Assembly (NCBI GenBank): GCA_012521345.1
Contig: JAAYMN010000096.1
Coordinates: 18,702-82,701 of the forward strand
DNA: 64,000 nucleotides
Reading direction: 5' to 3'
Source of the DNA: Bacillota bacterium
GTDB taxonomy: Bacteria > Bacillota > Dethiobacteria > Dethiobacterales > Dethiobacteraceae
The translations under genes were made by a program, and so were the position numbers. The notes below the pieces were generated by a model. That model did no database searches. It saw nothing but the letters and a program-made list of their open reading frames with translations, and had not been told where the DNA came from. Below, one piece after another: positions 34,007-43,249 of this stretch (positions are counted from its first letter, which is position 1; the number at the start of each line of letters is the position of its first letter).

Positions 34007-34618
34007 ATGATGCTGGTTGTAGGTTTGACAGGCGGTATTGCCACGGGAAAATCTACGGTGGGAAAAATGTTCGCCCGCCTGGGTGCCAGGCGGATAGATA
34101 CAGACAGGCTGGCCCGGGAGGTTGTGGAGCCGGGGCAGCCGGGCCTGGCGGCGGTGGCAGGCCGTTTTGGCAGGGAGGTCCTGACTGCCGACGGCCGCCT
34201 GGACAGGAAGGCGCTTGGCAGGATTGTTTTCCATGATGCCGGCCTGCGTAAAGAACTGGAAGCCATCCTCCATCCTCTGATCGGAGAATTGGTAAAAAAG
34301 GGGCTGCGTGCCGCGGAAGCGGCTGGTGAGCGTATTGTTTTGGTGGAAGTTCCGCTGCTTTTTGAAACCGGCTTCCAGCGGCAGACGGACAGGGTTATTG
34401 TGGTAACCGCGGACCGGGAAACGCAGCTGGCGCGGCTTATGGAGCGCGACGGGCTGGATGAAGGGGAGGCGCTGCGGCGAATCGCGTCGCAGATGCCGCT
34501 GAGTGAGAAGGTTGCCCGGGCCGATTACGTCATCGACAACAGCGGTTCCCTGGCCGAGACGGAAAAGCAGGTGGCAGCGGTATGGCAAATTTTGCAACAG
34601 GAGTGCGACAATGGCTAA
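34007..34618 (+). CDS. coaE: Dephospho-CoA kinase
   Basis: The 203-residue enzyme carries out the last step of coenzyme A synthesis. The P-loop GGIATGKST is at about residues 10-18, the DTDRLAREVV substrate segment near 35 and the lid region around RDGLDEGEALRRIASQ near 145. ATG 34007 has the best spacing to AAAGGG (33995-34000); ATG 34001 and 34010 are possible. It overlaps the lytic transglycosylase gene by 8 nt, as in many Clostridia where coaE and slt are adjacent. Confidence 0.93.
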   Translation: MMLVVGLTGGIATGKSTVGKMFARLGARRIDTDRLAREVVEPGQPGLAAVAGRFGREVLTADGRLDRKALGRIVFHDAGLRKELEAILHPLIGELVKKGLRAAEAAGERIVLVEVPLLFETGFQRQTDRVIVVTADRETQLARLMERDGLDEGEALRRIASQMPLSEKVARADYVIDNSGSLAETEKQVAAVWQILQQECDNG

Positions 34619-35183
34619 TTTTGTCAGGCGGCTGCGACTGCCACAGCTTTTGCTTTTTTGTGCGCTGGCAGTTTTACTGCTGTTTGCCGTGATGCGGACG
34701 CCGCATTACTTGCGACGCCTTTACCCGTATCATCACCGGCAGCTGATTGAACTGTACGCCTTCCAGTATGGCGTGGATCCCCTGCTTGTGGTTGCCGTCA
34801 TGCAGGCGGAAAGCAATTTCCGGGCGGATGCCGTTTCCTGGAAGGGAGCGCTTGGCCTGATGCAGGTGATGCCCGAGACGGCGCAATGGATAGCGCGCCG
34901 GCAGGGCTTGGCAGAACTTAAGCGGGAAGAAATCCTGGATCCGGAAATGAATATCCGGCTGGGGACCTGGTATCTTGCTTACCTATTGGAGCAATTTGCC
35001 GGGCGGGTTGATGTGGTTATTGCCGCCTACAATGCCGGACCCGGCCAGGTTTCCGCCTGGCTGGCCGACCAAACCTGGTCCGGCCGCTATGCCGACCGGC
35101 ACAAGATTCCTTTTGCCGAGACGCGCCAGTTTCTGGTCAAAGTAAGAAAGGCTTATACGAAATACCAGAAGCTTTACCGTTAA
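34611..35183 (+). CDS. Membrane-anchored lytic transglycosylase (SLT)
   Basis: The 190-residue product has one N-terminal helix (about 10-28, LLLFCALAVLLLFAVM) and an SLT domain (about 45-185) with the catalytic Glu in MQAESNF, the GALGLMQVMPETA block and the AAYNAGPGQV motif. It should cut peptidoglycan strands outside the membrane. The ATG overlaps the coaE stop, with CAGGAG 8 nt upstream, so translation is coupled. Compared with the SLT protein at 25074, this one has the expected export signal. Confidence 0.92.
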   Translation: MANFVRRLRLPQLLLFCALAVLLLFAVMRTPHYLRRLYPYHHRQLIELYAFQYGVDPLLVVAVMQAESNFRADAVSWKGALGLMQVMPETAQWIARRQGLAELKREEILDPEMNIRLGTWYLAYLLEQFAGRVDVVIAAYNAGPGQVSAWLADQTWSGRYADRHKIPFAETRQFLVKVRKAYTKYQKLYR

Positions 35184-35291
35184 GACGCCAAGGCAGCGAA
35201 GATGCCGCGGCAATGCTTGGGACGGATGCGCCTTTGCCGCTTTTCCTGTGAAAGCTGCGCGGTGCTTTTCCAAAGCAGCTGCAAGGCAATA

Positions 35292-35320
35292 TTGTCGCCT
35301 GCCGCAAATAGTGATACAAT
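35292..35320 (+). promoter_or_regulatory. Sigma-A promoter of yebC
   Basis: TTGTCG (35292-35297) and TACAAT (35315-35320) are 17 bp apart, about 65 bp before the start. The preceding bases 35184-35291 hold no recognised feature. Confidence 0.6.
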
Positions 35321-35384
35321 AAGGGCGGTAATTTTCAAGGCGCAGCCTGGCTGTCTGAGGCAATTTTTTAGCGGGAGGGATACG

Positions 35385-36140
35385 ATGGCAGGTCATTCAA
35401 AATGGGCTAACATAAAGCACAGGAAGGCACGCATGGATGCGCAGAAAGGGAAAATCTTTACGAAAATTTCCAGGGAAATTATGGCTGCGGTGCGTGCGGG
35501 AGGGCCGGACCCCAACGCCAATTTCCGCCTCCGGCTGGCTCTGCAGAAGGCACGTTCCGTCAATATGCCCAACGATAACATTGCGCGGGCCGTGCAAAAA
35601 GGCAGCGGTGAAGCGGACGGCGTCAGTTACGAAGAAATTGTTTATGAAGGTTACGGGCCTGCCGGGACGGCGGTGATGCTGGAAATTCTCACCGACAACC
35701 GCAACCGGACAGCCGCCGAAATCCGCCACATTTTCTCCCGACGCGGCGGCAGCCTGGGGGAATCGGGCTGTGTAGCCTGGATGTTCAGCCGCAAGGGTTA
35801 TCTGACGGTCAACAGAAATGAGTGGGATGAAGATGAACTGATGCTTCTGGCCCTGGATGCCGGTGCGGCAGATTTTGAAGTTGAAGACGAGCTTTATACC
35901 ATCTATACCGAACCGGGCGATTTTGAACAGGTAAAGGAAAAACTGGAGACGGCCGGTGTAAAGTTTGCAGATGCCTCCATTACCATGGTGCCGGAAAATA
36001 CTGTTGAGATTACCGACCTGGAAGAAGCAAGAAAGGCCGTTGAACTCATCGACCTTCTGGAGGACCATGACGATGTGCAGAATGTATATACAAATCTCGA
36101 TCTGCCCCCGGAGATAGCAGCGGCGCTGGAGAACGAGTAG
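35385..36140 (+). CDS. yebC: YebC/PmpR-family protein (translation factor or regulator)
   Basis: The 251-residue protein begins with the hallmark MAGHSKWANIKHRKARMDA and keeps KIFTKISREI, RLRLALQKARSVNMPNDNI and EGYGPAGTAVMLE. Members were first seen as transcription regulators, and newer work on YebC assigns at least some a role in relieving ribosome stalling at proline-rich stretches. GGGAGGG precedes the ATG. Location beside a BofC-like gene follows Bacillus order (yrbC-bofC). ruvC, ruvA and ruvB are not in the window. Confidence 0.93.
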   Translation: MAGHSKWANIKHRKARMDAQKGKIFTKISREIMAAVRAGGPDPNANFRLRLALQKARSVNMPNDNIARAVQKGSGEADGVSYEEIVYEGYGPAGTAVMLEILTDNRNRTAAEIRHIFSRRGGSLGESGCVAWMFSRKGYLTVNRNEWDEDELMLLALDAGAADFEVEDELYTIYTEPGDFEQVKEKLETAGVKFADASITMVPENTVEITDLEEARKAVELIDLLEDHDDVQNVYTNLDLPPEIAAALENE

Positions 36141-36209
36141 TGGCACGGGTATAAACCCGCCGTTCACGGGGAATTTATTTAGTATAAACCGTGAAAGGTG
36201 GGGTTTTTT

Positions 36210-36584
36210 ATGTTCCCGCGAAAACGCCTTGCCCCCGCCTGTATCTTTCTGATCGGCCTGGTCCTTGGCCTTTTGGCAGGCGGCGGGATGGCGGTTTTGT
36301 GCCTCAGGGGCATACAGCCCGGGCCGGCCGTGGCTGAAGGTGCGAGTCTTGCCGCAGAAGGCACGGTTCACGCACCGGAAGCGGGCGGGAGAGTTTACCA
36401 GGGGTACCTGGGGGTATACGAAAACCATCTTGCCATCTATGATGCAGTCCCTCCGGACGGAATGCTGCAGTATGTTCTGACCGACTACGAAGCAAGGGAA
36501 GACTTGCGGCCGCAGCTGGAAAAAGGCATACCTTTTACCGACATGTATGACATGCTGCGCCTGCTGGAAAACTATACAAGCTGA
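36210..36584 (+). CDS. BofC C-terminal domain protein
   Basis: The 124-residue product has a membrane anchor or signal at about residues 8-30, a short linker, then a BofC C-terminal-like domain (YQGYLGVYENHLAIYD near 65, REDLRPQLEKGIPFTDMYDMLRLLENYTS to the end). In Bacillus, BofC sits in the forespore intermembrane space and restrains the SpoIVB protease, which times sigma-K activation. Synteny with yebC supports the call. The N-terminal BofC domain is missing, as in many Clostridia. AAAGGTGG precedes ATG 36210. Confidence 0.78.
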   Translation: MFPRKRLAPACIFLIGLVLGLLAGGGMAVLCLRGIQPGPAVAEGASLAAEGTVHAPEAGGRVYQGYLGVYENHLAIYDAVPPDGMLQYVLTDYEAREDLRPQLEKGIPFTDMYDMLRLLENYTS

Positions 36585-36636
36585 ATAGGGCAGCCTCCCC
36601 GCGGGCATACTATCCTGCATATCTGGAGGTGTCACC

Positions 36637-37113
36637 GTGAAGTTTTCCCGGGAAATGGCCGGTTTTACAGTAATTCATGTGCCCAGCGGCCGGGAAGTGG
36701 GAAAAGTGAGGGAATGGCTGCTGGATGAGCGCTGTGAAACTGTTGTGGGCCTTTTGGTGGAAGGAAGCGGCTGGCTCCCCCAGCGGCGCGTTATTCCTTT
36801 TGCCGAAATAATGAAAATTGGGACTGATACGGTGTTGGTCGCCGGAACAGGGTTGTATGCGACGGGGGATCCGCCCCTGGTGGACGGGCAGCTCACCTGC
36901 CGCGCGTTGGGAAAGCGCATGCTTTCCTCAGGCGGTGACGAACTGGGGATTGTGGAAGATTTTTTGTTTGAGGAAGAAACGGGGCGGGTTGCCGGCTGGC
37001 GCCTTTCTTCGGGCTTGATTGACGACTTGCTGCAGGGCAGGCCGGTTCTGGAGGATCCGCCGCAAATGATCGTGGGGGAAGATGCGCTGATTGTCTGCGA
37101 TGAAGAGGGGTGA
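36637..37113 (+). CDS. PRC-barrel domain protein
   Basis: The 158-residue soluble protein carries two PRC-barrel-like units (about 4-75 and 85-155): VIHVPSGREVGKVREWLLDE with a WLPQRRVIPFAEI strand pair, then GKRMLSSGGDELGIVEDFLFE with VAGWRLSSGLIDDLL. PRC barrels bind protein partners, as in RimM and photosynthetic reaction centre H. Clostridial members often occur near sporulation genes but have no known role. GTG 36637 follows TGGAGGTG. The zinc-ribbon gene starts 4 nt after its stop, which suggests the two work together. Confidence 0.8.
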   Translation: MKFSREMAGFTVIHVPSGREVGKVREWLLDERCETVVGLLVEGSGWLPQRRVIPFAEIMKIGTDTVLVAGTGLYATGDPPLVDGQLTCRALGKRMLSSGGDELGIVEDFLFEEETGRVAGWRLSSGLIDDLLQGRPVLEDPPQMIVGEDALIVCDEEG

Positions 37114-37117
37114 TTTG

Positions 37118-37318
37118 ATGCATTGTCCGCTTTGCAACGGCAATGATACGGGCAAAGTGGGAACGAACCAGTATTATTGCTGGAATTGCCTGGTTGAATT
37201 TTCCGTGCGGGGAGCCGGCGCTTACACGGCTTATTATGTTGATGAGGAAGGATCGCTGATTGCGCTCAGTGATTTGGTACAAAAGAGCGGCACGCCTGCG
37301 GAAAACTTCCTGGGATAG
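37118..37318 (+). CDS. Small zinc-ribbon protein
   Basis: The 66-residue product has a four-cysteine knuckle pair CPLCNGN and YCWNC (residues 3-27), predicted to bind one zinc ion, then an aromatic/acidic tail (YTAYYVDEEGSLIALSDL). Its role is unknown. GAGGGGTGATTTG before ATG 37118 serves as ribosome site, overlapping the end of the PRC-barrel gene. Such short ribbons often regulate or bind the product of the preceding gene; here that is only a guess. Confidence 0.65.
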   Translation: MHCPLCNGNDTGKVGTNQYYCWNCLVEFSVRGAGAYTAYYVDEEGSLIALSDLVQKSGTPAENFLG

Positions 37319-37378
37319 CAATGTATGGAGCCCCTTGTACCTGCATATAGATAAACAGACGGACAGGGGGGTGGCCTG

Positions 37379-38446
37379 ATGCTGAAATATGACCGGCAGA
37401 ATCTTGGGCGTTATGGCGTGCTTGGCGCAGTTTTGGCTGTGGCTCTGATCCTGCTCCTCTGGCTGTTGCAAATCGGCCGGCAGTTATTTTCTCTTTTTAT
37501 TCCTTTCCTGCTGTCAATCATTCTTGCCTATATCCTCAACCCGCTGGTAGAATTCCTGGAAGACCGCCGCGTGCCGCGTTCTCTGGGGATTTTGCTTATT
37601 TATGCCGTCTTTTTTTCCTTTGTCTTTTTGTTTGGTGTGACTGCCATTCCCGCCCTCATCAGCGAACTGCAAAAACTTGGAGAAATGCTGCCGCAGTATA
37701 CAGGCCAGTTTCAGGATTTTTTGTTCAGCCTGCAGACGGACTACCGGCGCATCAATCTGCCGGAGAGCATCAGGATGGCGCTTGACCAGAATCTTCTCAG
37801 CCTGCAGGCTGCCATACAGAATGTCCTGGAACGGGTCACAGGCAGCGTTTTAAGTTTATTTTCCAACCTGCTGGCCATTCTGATTATTCCCCTGATGGTG
37901 TATTATTTTTTGCGGGACATGGATGCTCTCAAACGTTCTCTTGTCCTGCTTTTTCCGAAAAAATACCGCTCCTGGTTTGTCTCCATGGGCAGTGAAATGG
38001 ACAGGACTTTGGGCGCCTACTTCCGCGGCATCCTGGTGATCAGCTTTCTCGTTGCTGTGCTGACGTATGTGGGCCTTGCCCTTGTGGGACTGGATTATGC
38101 GCTGATTCTGGGCATCCTGGCAGGGTTGACCAATGTTATTCCTTATTTTGGCCCCATTATCGGTGCCATACCGGCGGTGCTTCTGGCTCTGCTTACTTCT
38201 CCGGCGCTTGCCCTGAAAGCAGGGCTCGTTTATGTCGTTGTCCAGCAGCTGGAGAGCCAAATTATTACCCCGCAGGTCCTGGGCCGCAGCCTGGGGCTCC
38301 ATCCCCTGGTTGTCATTTTTGTGCTGATCCTGGGAGGGAAGCTTTACGGCCTGCCCGGCCTGATTTTTGCCGTCCCTTTTACTGCCATCATCCGCATTTT
38401 TCTGAAACATGTCATAGATTTTACCGCCAACCGGAACAGCAGGTAA
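37379..38446 (+). CDS. AI-2E family transporter (YrrI-like)
   Basis: The 355-residue membrane protein has about eight helices and the family segments PFLLSIILAYILNPLVEFLE, IPLMVYYFLRDMDA, GLTNVIPYFGPIIGAIP and GRSLGLHPLVVIFVLILGG. Members have been linked to export of autoinducer-2 and, in some lineages, to Na+/H+ antiport. Position directly before alaS matches Bacillus yrrI. AGGGGGGTGG precedes the ATG. An independent promoter then serves alaS. Confidence 0.9.
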   Translation: MLKYDRQNLGRYGVLGAVLAVALILLLWLLQIGRQLFSLFIPFLLSIILAYILNPLVEFLEDRRVPRSLGILLIYAVFFSFVFLFGVTAIPALISELQKLGEMLPQYTGQFQDFLFSLQTDYRRINLPESIRMALDQNLLSLQAAIQNVLERVTGSVLSLFSNLLAILIIPLMVYYFLRDMDALKRSLVLLFPKKYRSWFVSMGSEMDRTLGAYFRGILVISFLVAVLTYVGLALVGLDYALILGILAGLTNVIPYFGPIIGAIPAVLLALLTSPALALKAGLVYVVVQQLESQIITPQVLGRSLGLHPLVVIFVLILGGKLYGLPGLIFAVPFTAIIRIFLKHVIDFTANRNSR

Positions 38447-38466
38447 CTGCAGTAATGTTCCTTTTA

Positions 38467-38496
38467 TTGACACCTTTCCTCTCCTTCTTATATAAT
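38467..38496 (+). promoter_or_regulatory. Sigma-A promoter of alaS
   Basis: TTGACA (38467-38472) and TATAAT (38491-38496), both perfect consensus hexamers, are spaced 18 bp apart, 32 bp before the ATG. The leader is too short for a T-box riboswitch. Confidence 0.8.
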
Positions 38497-38527
38497 GGAC
38501 TGTGATACAATTCAGGGAGGGTTTGGT

Positions 38528-41146
38528 ATGCTGTCCAAGGATATCCGTTCCACTTTTTTAGAATTTTTCCGGGGAAAAGACCACCTAGTCCTCCCCAGTT
38601 TTTCCCTGATTCCGCAAAATGATCCTACACTGCTTTTGATTGGTGCCGGTATGGCACCGTTAAAACCGTTTTTTACCGGAGAAAAAAAACCGCCCCATCC
38701 CCGGGTGGCAACATGCCAGAAATGCTTGCGCACACCGGATATTGACCGTGTGGGGCGCACCTCTCGCCATGCCACATTTTTTGAAATGCTGGGCAATTTT
38801 TCTTTTGGCGATTATTTTAAGGAGGAAGCCATCGAGTGGGCCTGGGAACTGGTAACAACAGGCTATAAACTGCCGGAGGACAGGCTCTACGTCAGCATTT
38901 ACCGGGATGACGACGAAGCATTTGAGATCTGGCATAAAAAAATCGGCCTGCCTGCCGGTCGCATTTACCGGCTGGGCAAGGAAGACAACTTCTGGGAGAT
39001 CGGCACCGGGCCGTGCGGGCCCTGTTCGGAGATCTACTACGACCTGGGGCCCGAGCGGGGCTGCGGCCGGCCAAACTGCGATGTAGGCTGCGACTGCGAC
39101 CGCTACCTGGAAATCTGGAACCTGGTGTTTACACAGTTTAACTGCTGCGAGGACGGCACCTACCAGCCGCTGGCCCAGCGCAATATTGACACCGGGGCCG
39201 GGCTGGAGCGCATGGCACTGGTTTTGCAGGGCGTGAACAACCTCTTTGAAATTGACACGGTACGGCCGCTTTTGCAGCATTTTTGCAACGCCACCGGCCG
39301 GGAATACGGCAAAGACGCGCAGGATGACGTATCGCTTAGGATTTTGACGGAACATTTGCGCGGTATCTGTTTTTTGATCGGCGACGGTGTGCTGCCGGGC
39401 AACGAGGGGCGGGGCTATGTCCTGCGCAGGCTTTTGCGGCGCGCTGTCCGCCACGGCAGACTGCTTGGCAGGGACGAGCCCTTCCTTTACCGGGCTGTGG
39501 ACCTGGTGGTGGACGAGTACGGAGCCTTTTATCCCGAGCTGCAAAGAGGGCGTGAATATATAACCAAGGTCGTCCGCCTGGAGGAGGAGCGCTTCCACGA
39601 AACCCTGGAGCAGGGGATGAAGATCCTCTCGGAAATGATGGCCGCCACGGGCGGAAACGGCGTTTTTGCCGGGGCGGATGCCTTTAAGCTGTACGATACC
39701 TACGGCTTTCCCATTGATTTGACGCGGGAAATTGTGGAAGAAAACGGCCTTACCCTGGACGAAGCTGGTTTTCAGGCGGCCCTGGAGGAACAGCGCCTGC
39801 GCGCCCGCAGCGCCCGCAGCGCCGGCGCTTTTGGCGCAGGAGACGCCGCCTACCAGGATATTAAAGGCCTGGAAACAGTTTTTACCGGCTATGATGAACT
39901 GCAGACAACAGCGGAAGTGCTGGCCATCCTGCAGGACGGCAGGCGCGTGGCACAGGCAAAAGCGGGTGAAGAAGCGGAGGTGGTGCTTGCCGCCACCCCG
40001 TTTTACGGCGAGCGCGGCGGCCAGGTAGGGGACAAGGGTGTATTTGTTTCGGAAAATGCCAGGGCTGAAATTGGCGATGCAAAAGTGGCACCCGACGGCC
40101 AGATCATACACCTGGCCCGGATTACGGAAGGCGTACTGAAGACGGGCGACATGGTGCAGACCGTTGTGGAGGACGGAAGAAGGCGTGCCGTCTGCCGGAA
40201 TCATACGGCCACCCATCTGTTGCACAAGGCGTTGAAAGAAGTGTTGGGCGAGCATGTGCAGCAGGCCGGCTCCCTGGTGGCCCCGGAGAGGCTGCGCTTT
40301 GACTTTACCCATTTACATGCGCTTACAGCCGAGCAGCTGCAGGACGTGGAGGAACGCGTCAATGCCGTTATCTGGGAAAATCCTCCCGTCAATGTTACCC
40401 TGGCCACGCTGGATGAGGCCAAAGCCATGGGCGCCACCGCCCTTTTTGAGGAAAAATACGGCGATAAAGTGCGTGTCATTCGTGTCGGCGACTACAGCAT
40501 GGAACTGTGCGGCGGAACGCATGTCCGGAGTGCGGGAGAGATCGGTCTTTTTAAAATTATTGCCGAGTCCGGCATCGGCGCCGGCCTGCGGCGGATAGAA
40601 GCACTGACAGGCGCCGCCGCTTACGAGTGGTTTGCCGAACGCAGCAGGCTCCTGGAAGAAGCGGCCGCCCGGCTGAAAAGCGAGCCGCTGCAGGTGCCGG
40701 AAAAGATCGCCGGCCTGCAGCAGGAGTTGAAGGAGTTGCAGCGTGAAAACCAGAAACTCCAGCTAAAACTGGCCGGCATGGAAGTTGACGGCCTGCTTGA
40801 GCGGGTTCAGGAGACGGGCGGCGTCCCGGTTTTAAGCGCCAGGGTAAACGCCGGCAATATGGAAACCCTGCGCGAAATGGCAGACCGTCTGAAACAGAAA
40901 ATCGGCTCCGGTATTATTGTGCTTGGCGCCGTGGCCGAAGGCAGGGTACTTTTGGTGGGCGCCGCCACGCCCGACCTGGTAAAGGCAGGTTTTCATGCCG
41001 GCAAGCTGATCGGTGAAGTGGCCAAGCTGACGGGCGGCGGCGGCGGCGGGCGGCCGGATATGGCCCAGGCCGGCGGCAAAGAGCCCGGCCGCCTGGATGA
41101 GGCTCTTAAAAGTGTTGCTGATTTGGTGCAAAAGCAGAAACAGTGA
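38528..41146 (+). CDS. alaS: Alanyl-tRNA synthetase
   Basis: The 872-residue enzyme charges tRNA-Ala. The class II catalytic core is at about 1-240 (motif 2 region [24 protein letters not shown]), a tRNA-recognition domain to about 455, then the editing domain with zinc ligands in HTATHLLH (near 560) and CGGTH (near 660). The C-terminal coiled-coil and DHHA1 part ends in the glycine run [22 protein letters not shown] lies before ATG 38528. It leads the alaS-ireB-ruvX-mltG cluster. Confidence 0.97.
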   Translation: MLSKDIRSTFLEFFRGKDHLVLPSFSLIPQNDPTLLLIGAGMAPLKPFFTGEKKPPHPRVATCQKCLRTPDIDRVGRTSRHATFFEMLGNFSFGDYFKEEAIEWAWELVTTGYKLPEDRLYVSIYRDDDEAFEIWHKKIGLPAGRIYRLGKEDNFWEIGTGPCGPCSEIYYDLGPERGCGRPNCDVGCDCDRYLEIWNLVFTQFNCCEDGTYQPLAQRNIDTGAGLERMALVLQGVNNLFEIDTVRPLLQHFCNATGREYGKDAQDDVSLRILTEHLRGICFLIGDGVLPGNEGRGYVLRRLLRRAVRHGRLLGRDEPFLYRAVDLVVDEYGAFYPELQRGREYITKVVRLEEERFHETLEQGMKILSEMMAATGGNGVFAGADAFKLYDTYGFPIDLTREIVEENGLTLDEAGFQAALEEQRLRARSARSAGAFGAGDAAYQDIKGLETVFTGYDELQTTAEVLAILQDGRRVAQAKAGEEAEVVLAATPFYGERGGQVGDKGVFVSENARAEIGDAKVAPDGQIIHLARITEGVLKTGDMVQTVVEDGRRRAVCRNHTATHLLHKALKEVLGEHVQQAGSLVAPERLRFDFTHLHALTAEQLQDVEERVNAVIWENPPVNVTLATLDEAKAMGATALFEEKYGDKVRVIRVGDYSMELCGGTHVRSAGEIGLFKIIAESGIGAGLRRIEALTGAAAYEWFAERSRLLEEAAARLKSEPLQVPEKIAGLQQELKELQRENQKLQLKLAGMEVDGLLERVQETGGVPVLSARVNAGNMETLREMADRLKQKIGSGIIVLGAVAEGRVLLVGAATPDLVKAGFHAGKLIGEVAKLTGGGGGGRPDMAQAGGKEPGRLDEALKSVADLVQKQKQ

Positions 41147-41208
41147 CAGGAAAATATGGGAAATGGGCGAATAGTATAGTAAGATCCTGCCTTGTGGGGG
41201 TGAGGGGT

Positions 41209-41478
41209 GTGGAAAATTTTGACCAGACAATGAAGTTTAAACGGACCACAGACGAAGAAACATACCAGGCAAAAGACGTCTTCCGCATTGTCTATGGTGC
41301 GCTGAAAGAAAAAGGGTATAATCCCATCAACCAGATTGTCGGCTACCTGCTGTCTGGTGATCCCGCGTATATTACCAGCCACCGGAACGCCAGGGTGCTG
41401 ATCCGCAAGCTGGAGCGGGACGAGCTTTTGGAAGAACTGGTGGGATCGTATTTATCAATGTTGGATAAACAGGTGTAA
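41209..41478 (+). CDS. ireB: IreB/YrzL family regulatory phosphoprotein
   Basis: The 89-residue DUF965 protein starts with the conserved block [14 protein letters not shown], including the paired Thr residues that the Ser/Thr kinase IreK phosphorylates in Enterococcus, where IreB dampens cephalosporin resistance. The remainder ([22 protein letters not shown] and [18 protein letters not shown]) is typical. GTG 41209 is chosen because family members begin just before the TMKF block, with GGGGTGAG upstream. No kinase gene is present nearby. The gene lies in its standard place after alaS. Confidence 0.92.
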   Translation: MENFDQTMKFKRTTDEETYQAKDVFRIVYGALKEKGYNPINQIVGYLLSGDPAYITSHRNARVLIRKLERDELLEELVGSYLSMLDKQV

Positions 41479-41481
41479 AAA

Positions 41482-42429
41482 ATGGAGTATCGTACCCTGG
41501 GAAAGACGGGAATCCGTGTTTCCCGTCTTTGTTTTGGCACACTGACACTGGGGCCCCTGCAAAGCAACCTCCCTCTGGAACAGGGGGCGGACTTGCTTGT
41601 CCGCGCCATGGACCGGGGAGTTACTTTTTTTGATACGGCGGACTTGTACGGGACCTACCCGTATCTCCGCGTGGCCATGCAAAAGAGCGGCAAAAGGCCT
41701 GTTATTGCCTCTAAGTCGTATGATTATACGCGTGAAGGCATGCAAAAAAGCCTGCGGCGGGCGCTGGCGGAACTGGACTTGCCAAGCATTGACGTTTTTC
41801 TTTTACATGAACAGGAATCGGCCCTGACGCTGGCGGGCCACCGTCCCGCCCTGGAATACCTGCTGGAAGCCAAGGCACAGGGCCTGGTGCGCGCCGTTGG
41901 CTTCTCCACGCATCATATCGCTGCCGTGCGCGCCGCCCTTACCATGCCGGAAATTGATGTTGTCCACCCCCTGCTCAATCTGGACGGCGTCGGTATTGTG
42001 GACGGGACGGTGGCGGAAATGCTGGCCGCCATAAACGATTTGCATGCACAGGGGGTTGGCATCTTTGCCATGAAGCCGCTGGGAGGCGGCCACCTGATCG
42101 GCAAAAGCGAGGAAGCTTTGCGCTTCGTCCTGGCGCAGCCATGCCTGGATGCCATAGCAGTAGGCATGCAAACGGAAGCGGAAATTGATTACAACTGCGC
42201 GCTCTTTGCGGGCGGGCAGCCGCCCCCGGCACAAAAAGAAGCGCTGCGCAAAAGCAAAAGACGCCTGCACGTCCAGGACTGGTGCCGCGGCTGCGGCAAT
42301 TGTACCGGCCACTGCCCGCAGCAGGCGCTGAAGGTCGTGGCAGGCAAGGCTGCGGTTGACGAGGAAGCTTGTGTCCTCTGCGGCTACTGCGGGGCGTACT
42401 GCCCGGATTTTTGCCTGAAAATCTACTAG
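41482..42429 (+). CDS. Aldo/keto reductase with C-terminal ferredoxin domain
   Basis: The 315-residue oxidoreductase joins an AKR barrel (about 1-260) to two [4Fe-4S] motifs at the C-terminus (CRGCGNCTGHCP and CVLCGYCGAYCP, about 270-315). The catalytic tetrad is visible: Asp and Tyr in FDTADLYG, Lys in ASKSYD and His in LLHEQ. In anaerobes this architecture is common, but the substrate and electron partner are unknown. It begins 3 nt after ireB, interrupting the usual ireB-ruvX pair. Confidence 0.9.
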   Translation: MEYRTLGKTGIRVSRLCFGTLTLGPLQSNLPLEQGADLLVRAMDRGVTFFDTADLYGTYPYLRVAMQKSGKRPVIASKSYDYTREGMQKSLRRALAELDLPSIDVFLLHEQESALTLAGHRPALEYLLEAKAQGLVRAVGFSTHHIAAVRAALTMPEIDVVHPLLNLDGVGIVDGTVAEMLAAINDLHAQGVGIFAMKPLGGGHLIGKSEEALRFVLAQPCLDAIAVGMQTEAEIDYNCALFAGGQPPPAQKEALRKSKRRLHVQDWCRGCGNCTGHCPQQALKVVAGKAAVDEEACVLCGYCGAYCPDFCLKIY

Positions 42430-42443
42430 CGCGAGGTTAGGAC

Positions 42444-42878
42444 ATGCGCATTATGGGTTTGGATGTAGGGGACCGCACCATCGGTGTGGCCGTGAGTGAT
42501 GAGCTGGGCTGGACCGCCCAAGGCATAGAAGTTATTCGCCGCACTGACTGGCTGGCAGACCTGCAGCGGCTGAAACAACTTGCCGGGCAGTATCAGGTTT
42601 CCCTCATTGTGGTGGGGTACCCACTGAACATGAACGGCACCGCCGGCCCGCGGGCGGAAATGGCGGCGGAGTTTGCCAACCGGCTGCAGGAAGAACTGGG
42701 CGTGCCTGTCTGCTTGTGGGACGAGCGCCTGACAACACTGGAAGCGGAACGCATGCTGATTGCCGCCGATATCAGCAGGGCAAAGCGGCGGAAAGTAATT
42801 GACAAAATGGCGGCCGTCCTGATCCTGCAGAATTATCTTCAGGCCCATTCCGGCGCCGGGCCGGATAAAAACCGGTAA
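42444..42878 (+). CDS. ruvX: RuvX/YqgF Holliday-junction-resolvase-like 16S rRNA maturation nuclease
   Basis: The 144-residue RNase H-fold protein helps form the 16S rRNA 5' end and may act on Holliday junctions. Metal-site motifs are [15 protein letters not shown] at the start, [10 protein letters not shown] near 55, [14 protein letters not shown] near 92 and [19 protein letters not shown] with the last Asp near 125. It begins 14 nt after the aldo/keto reductase gene and is part of the alaS operon. Confidence 0.95.
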   Translation: MRIMGLDVGDRTIGVAVSDELGWTAQGIEVIRRTDWLADLQRLKQLAGQYQVSLIVVGYPLNMNGTAGPRAEMAAEFANRLQEELGVPVCLWDERLTTLEAERMLIAADISRAKRRKVIDKMAAVLILQNYLQAHSGAGPDKNR

Positions 42879-42931
42879 GATTGTAAAGAATATGGGCGTT
42901 TACGCAAAGAAAAAAAGAGGTGTATAATTAA

Positions 42932-43231
42932 ATGACAGAACTGCAAAATGATGTTGTTACGCTGGTGGATGAAGAAGGAGCGGAACATGATTTTATCCTC
43001 CTGGATATCATCATGGTAGATGACAAGGAGTATGCCATTATGATCCCCTCGGAAGCGGCGGAAGAGAAAAACTCGGCGGAAGACGAAGAACAGGAAGCCG
43101 TCATTTTCCGGATTGACGCGGACGAAGACGGCAATGAGACTTTGGTGGTAGTTGAAGACGATGCCGAATGGGAAGCTGTGGCCCAGGCATGGGAAGAACA
43201 AGTTATGGCGGAGGAAGATGAAGCAGAGTAA
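42932..43231 (+). CDS. DUF1292 (YrzB-like) acidic protein
   Basis: The 99-residue, very acidic cytoplasmic protein has the DUF1292 core: a strand pair VTLVDEEGAEHDFILLDIIMVDDKEYAIM, a spacer rich in Glu and Asp, and AVIFRIDADEDGNETLVVVEDDAEWEAVAQAW. Function is unknown in all species. It holds the usual place between ruvX and mltG in Firmicutes. AAGAGGTG precedes the ATG. Confidence 0.9.
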   Translation: MTELQNDVVTLVDEEGAEHDFILLDIIMVDDKEYAIMIPSEAAEEKNSAEDEEQEAVIFRIDADEDGNETLVVVEDDAEWEAVAQAWEEQVMAEEDEAE

Positions 43232-43249
43232 GTTGGCGGGGGAGAGAGC

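Noticed and set aside
35397..36635. A 412-codon minus-strand open frame
   Set aside because: It spans antisense yebC and bofC, both firmly identified.
38447..38527. T-box riboswitch before alaS
   Set aside because: The leader is only about 30 nt after a consensus promoter; no Stem I or antiterminator could fit.
38660..40312. A 550-codon open frame on the minus strand
   Set aside because: It is antisense to alaS, whose motifs are all intact. The antisense product has no recognisable domain and no ribosome site, so it is a shadow of GC-rich codon use.
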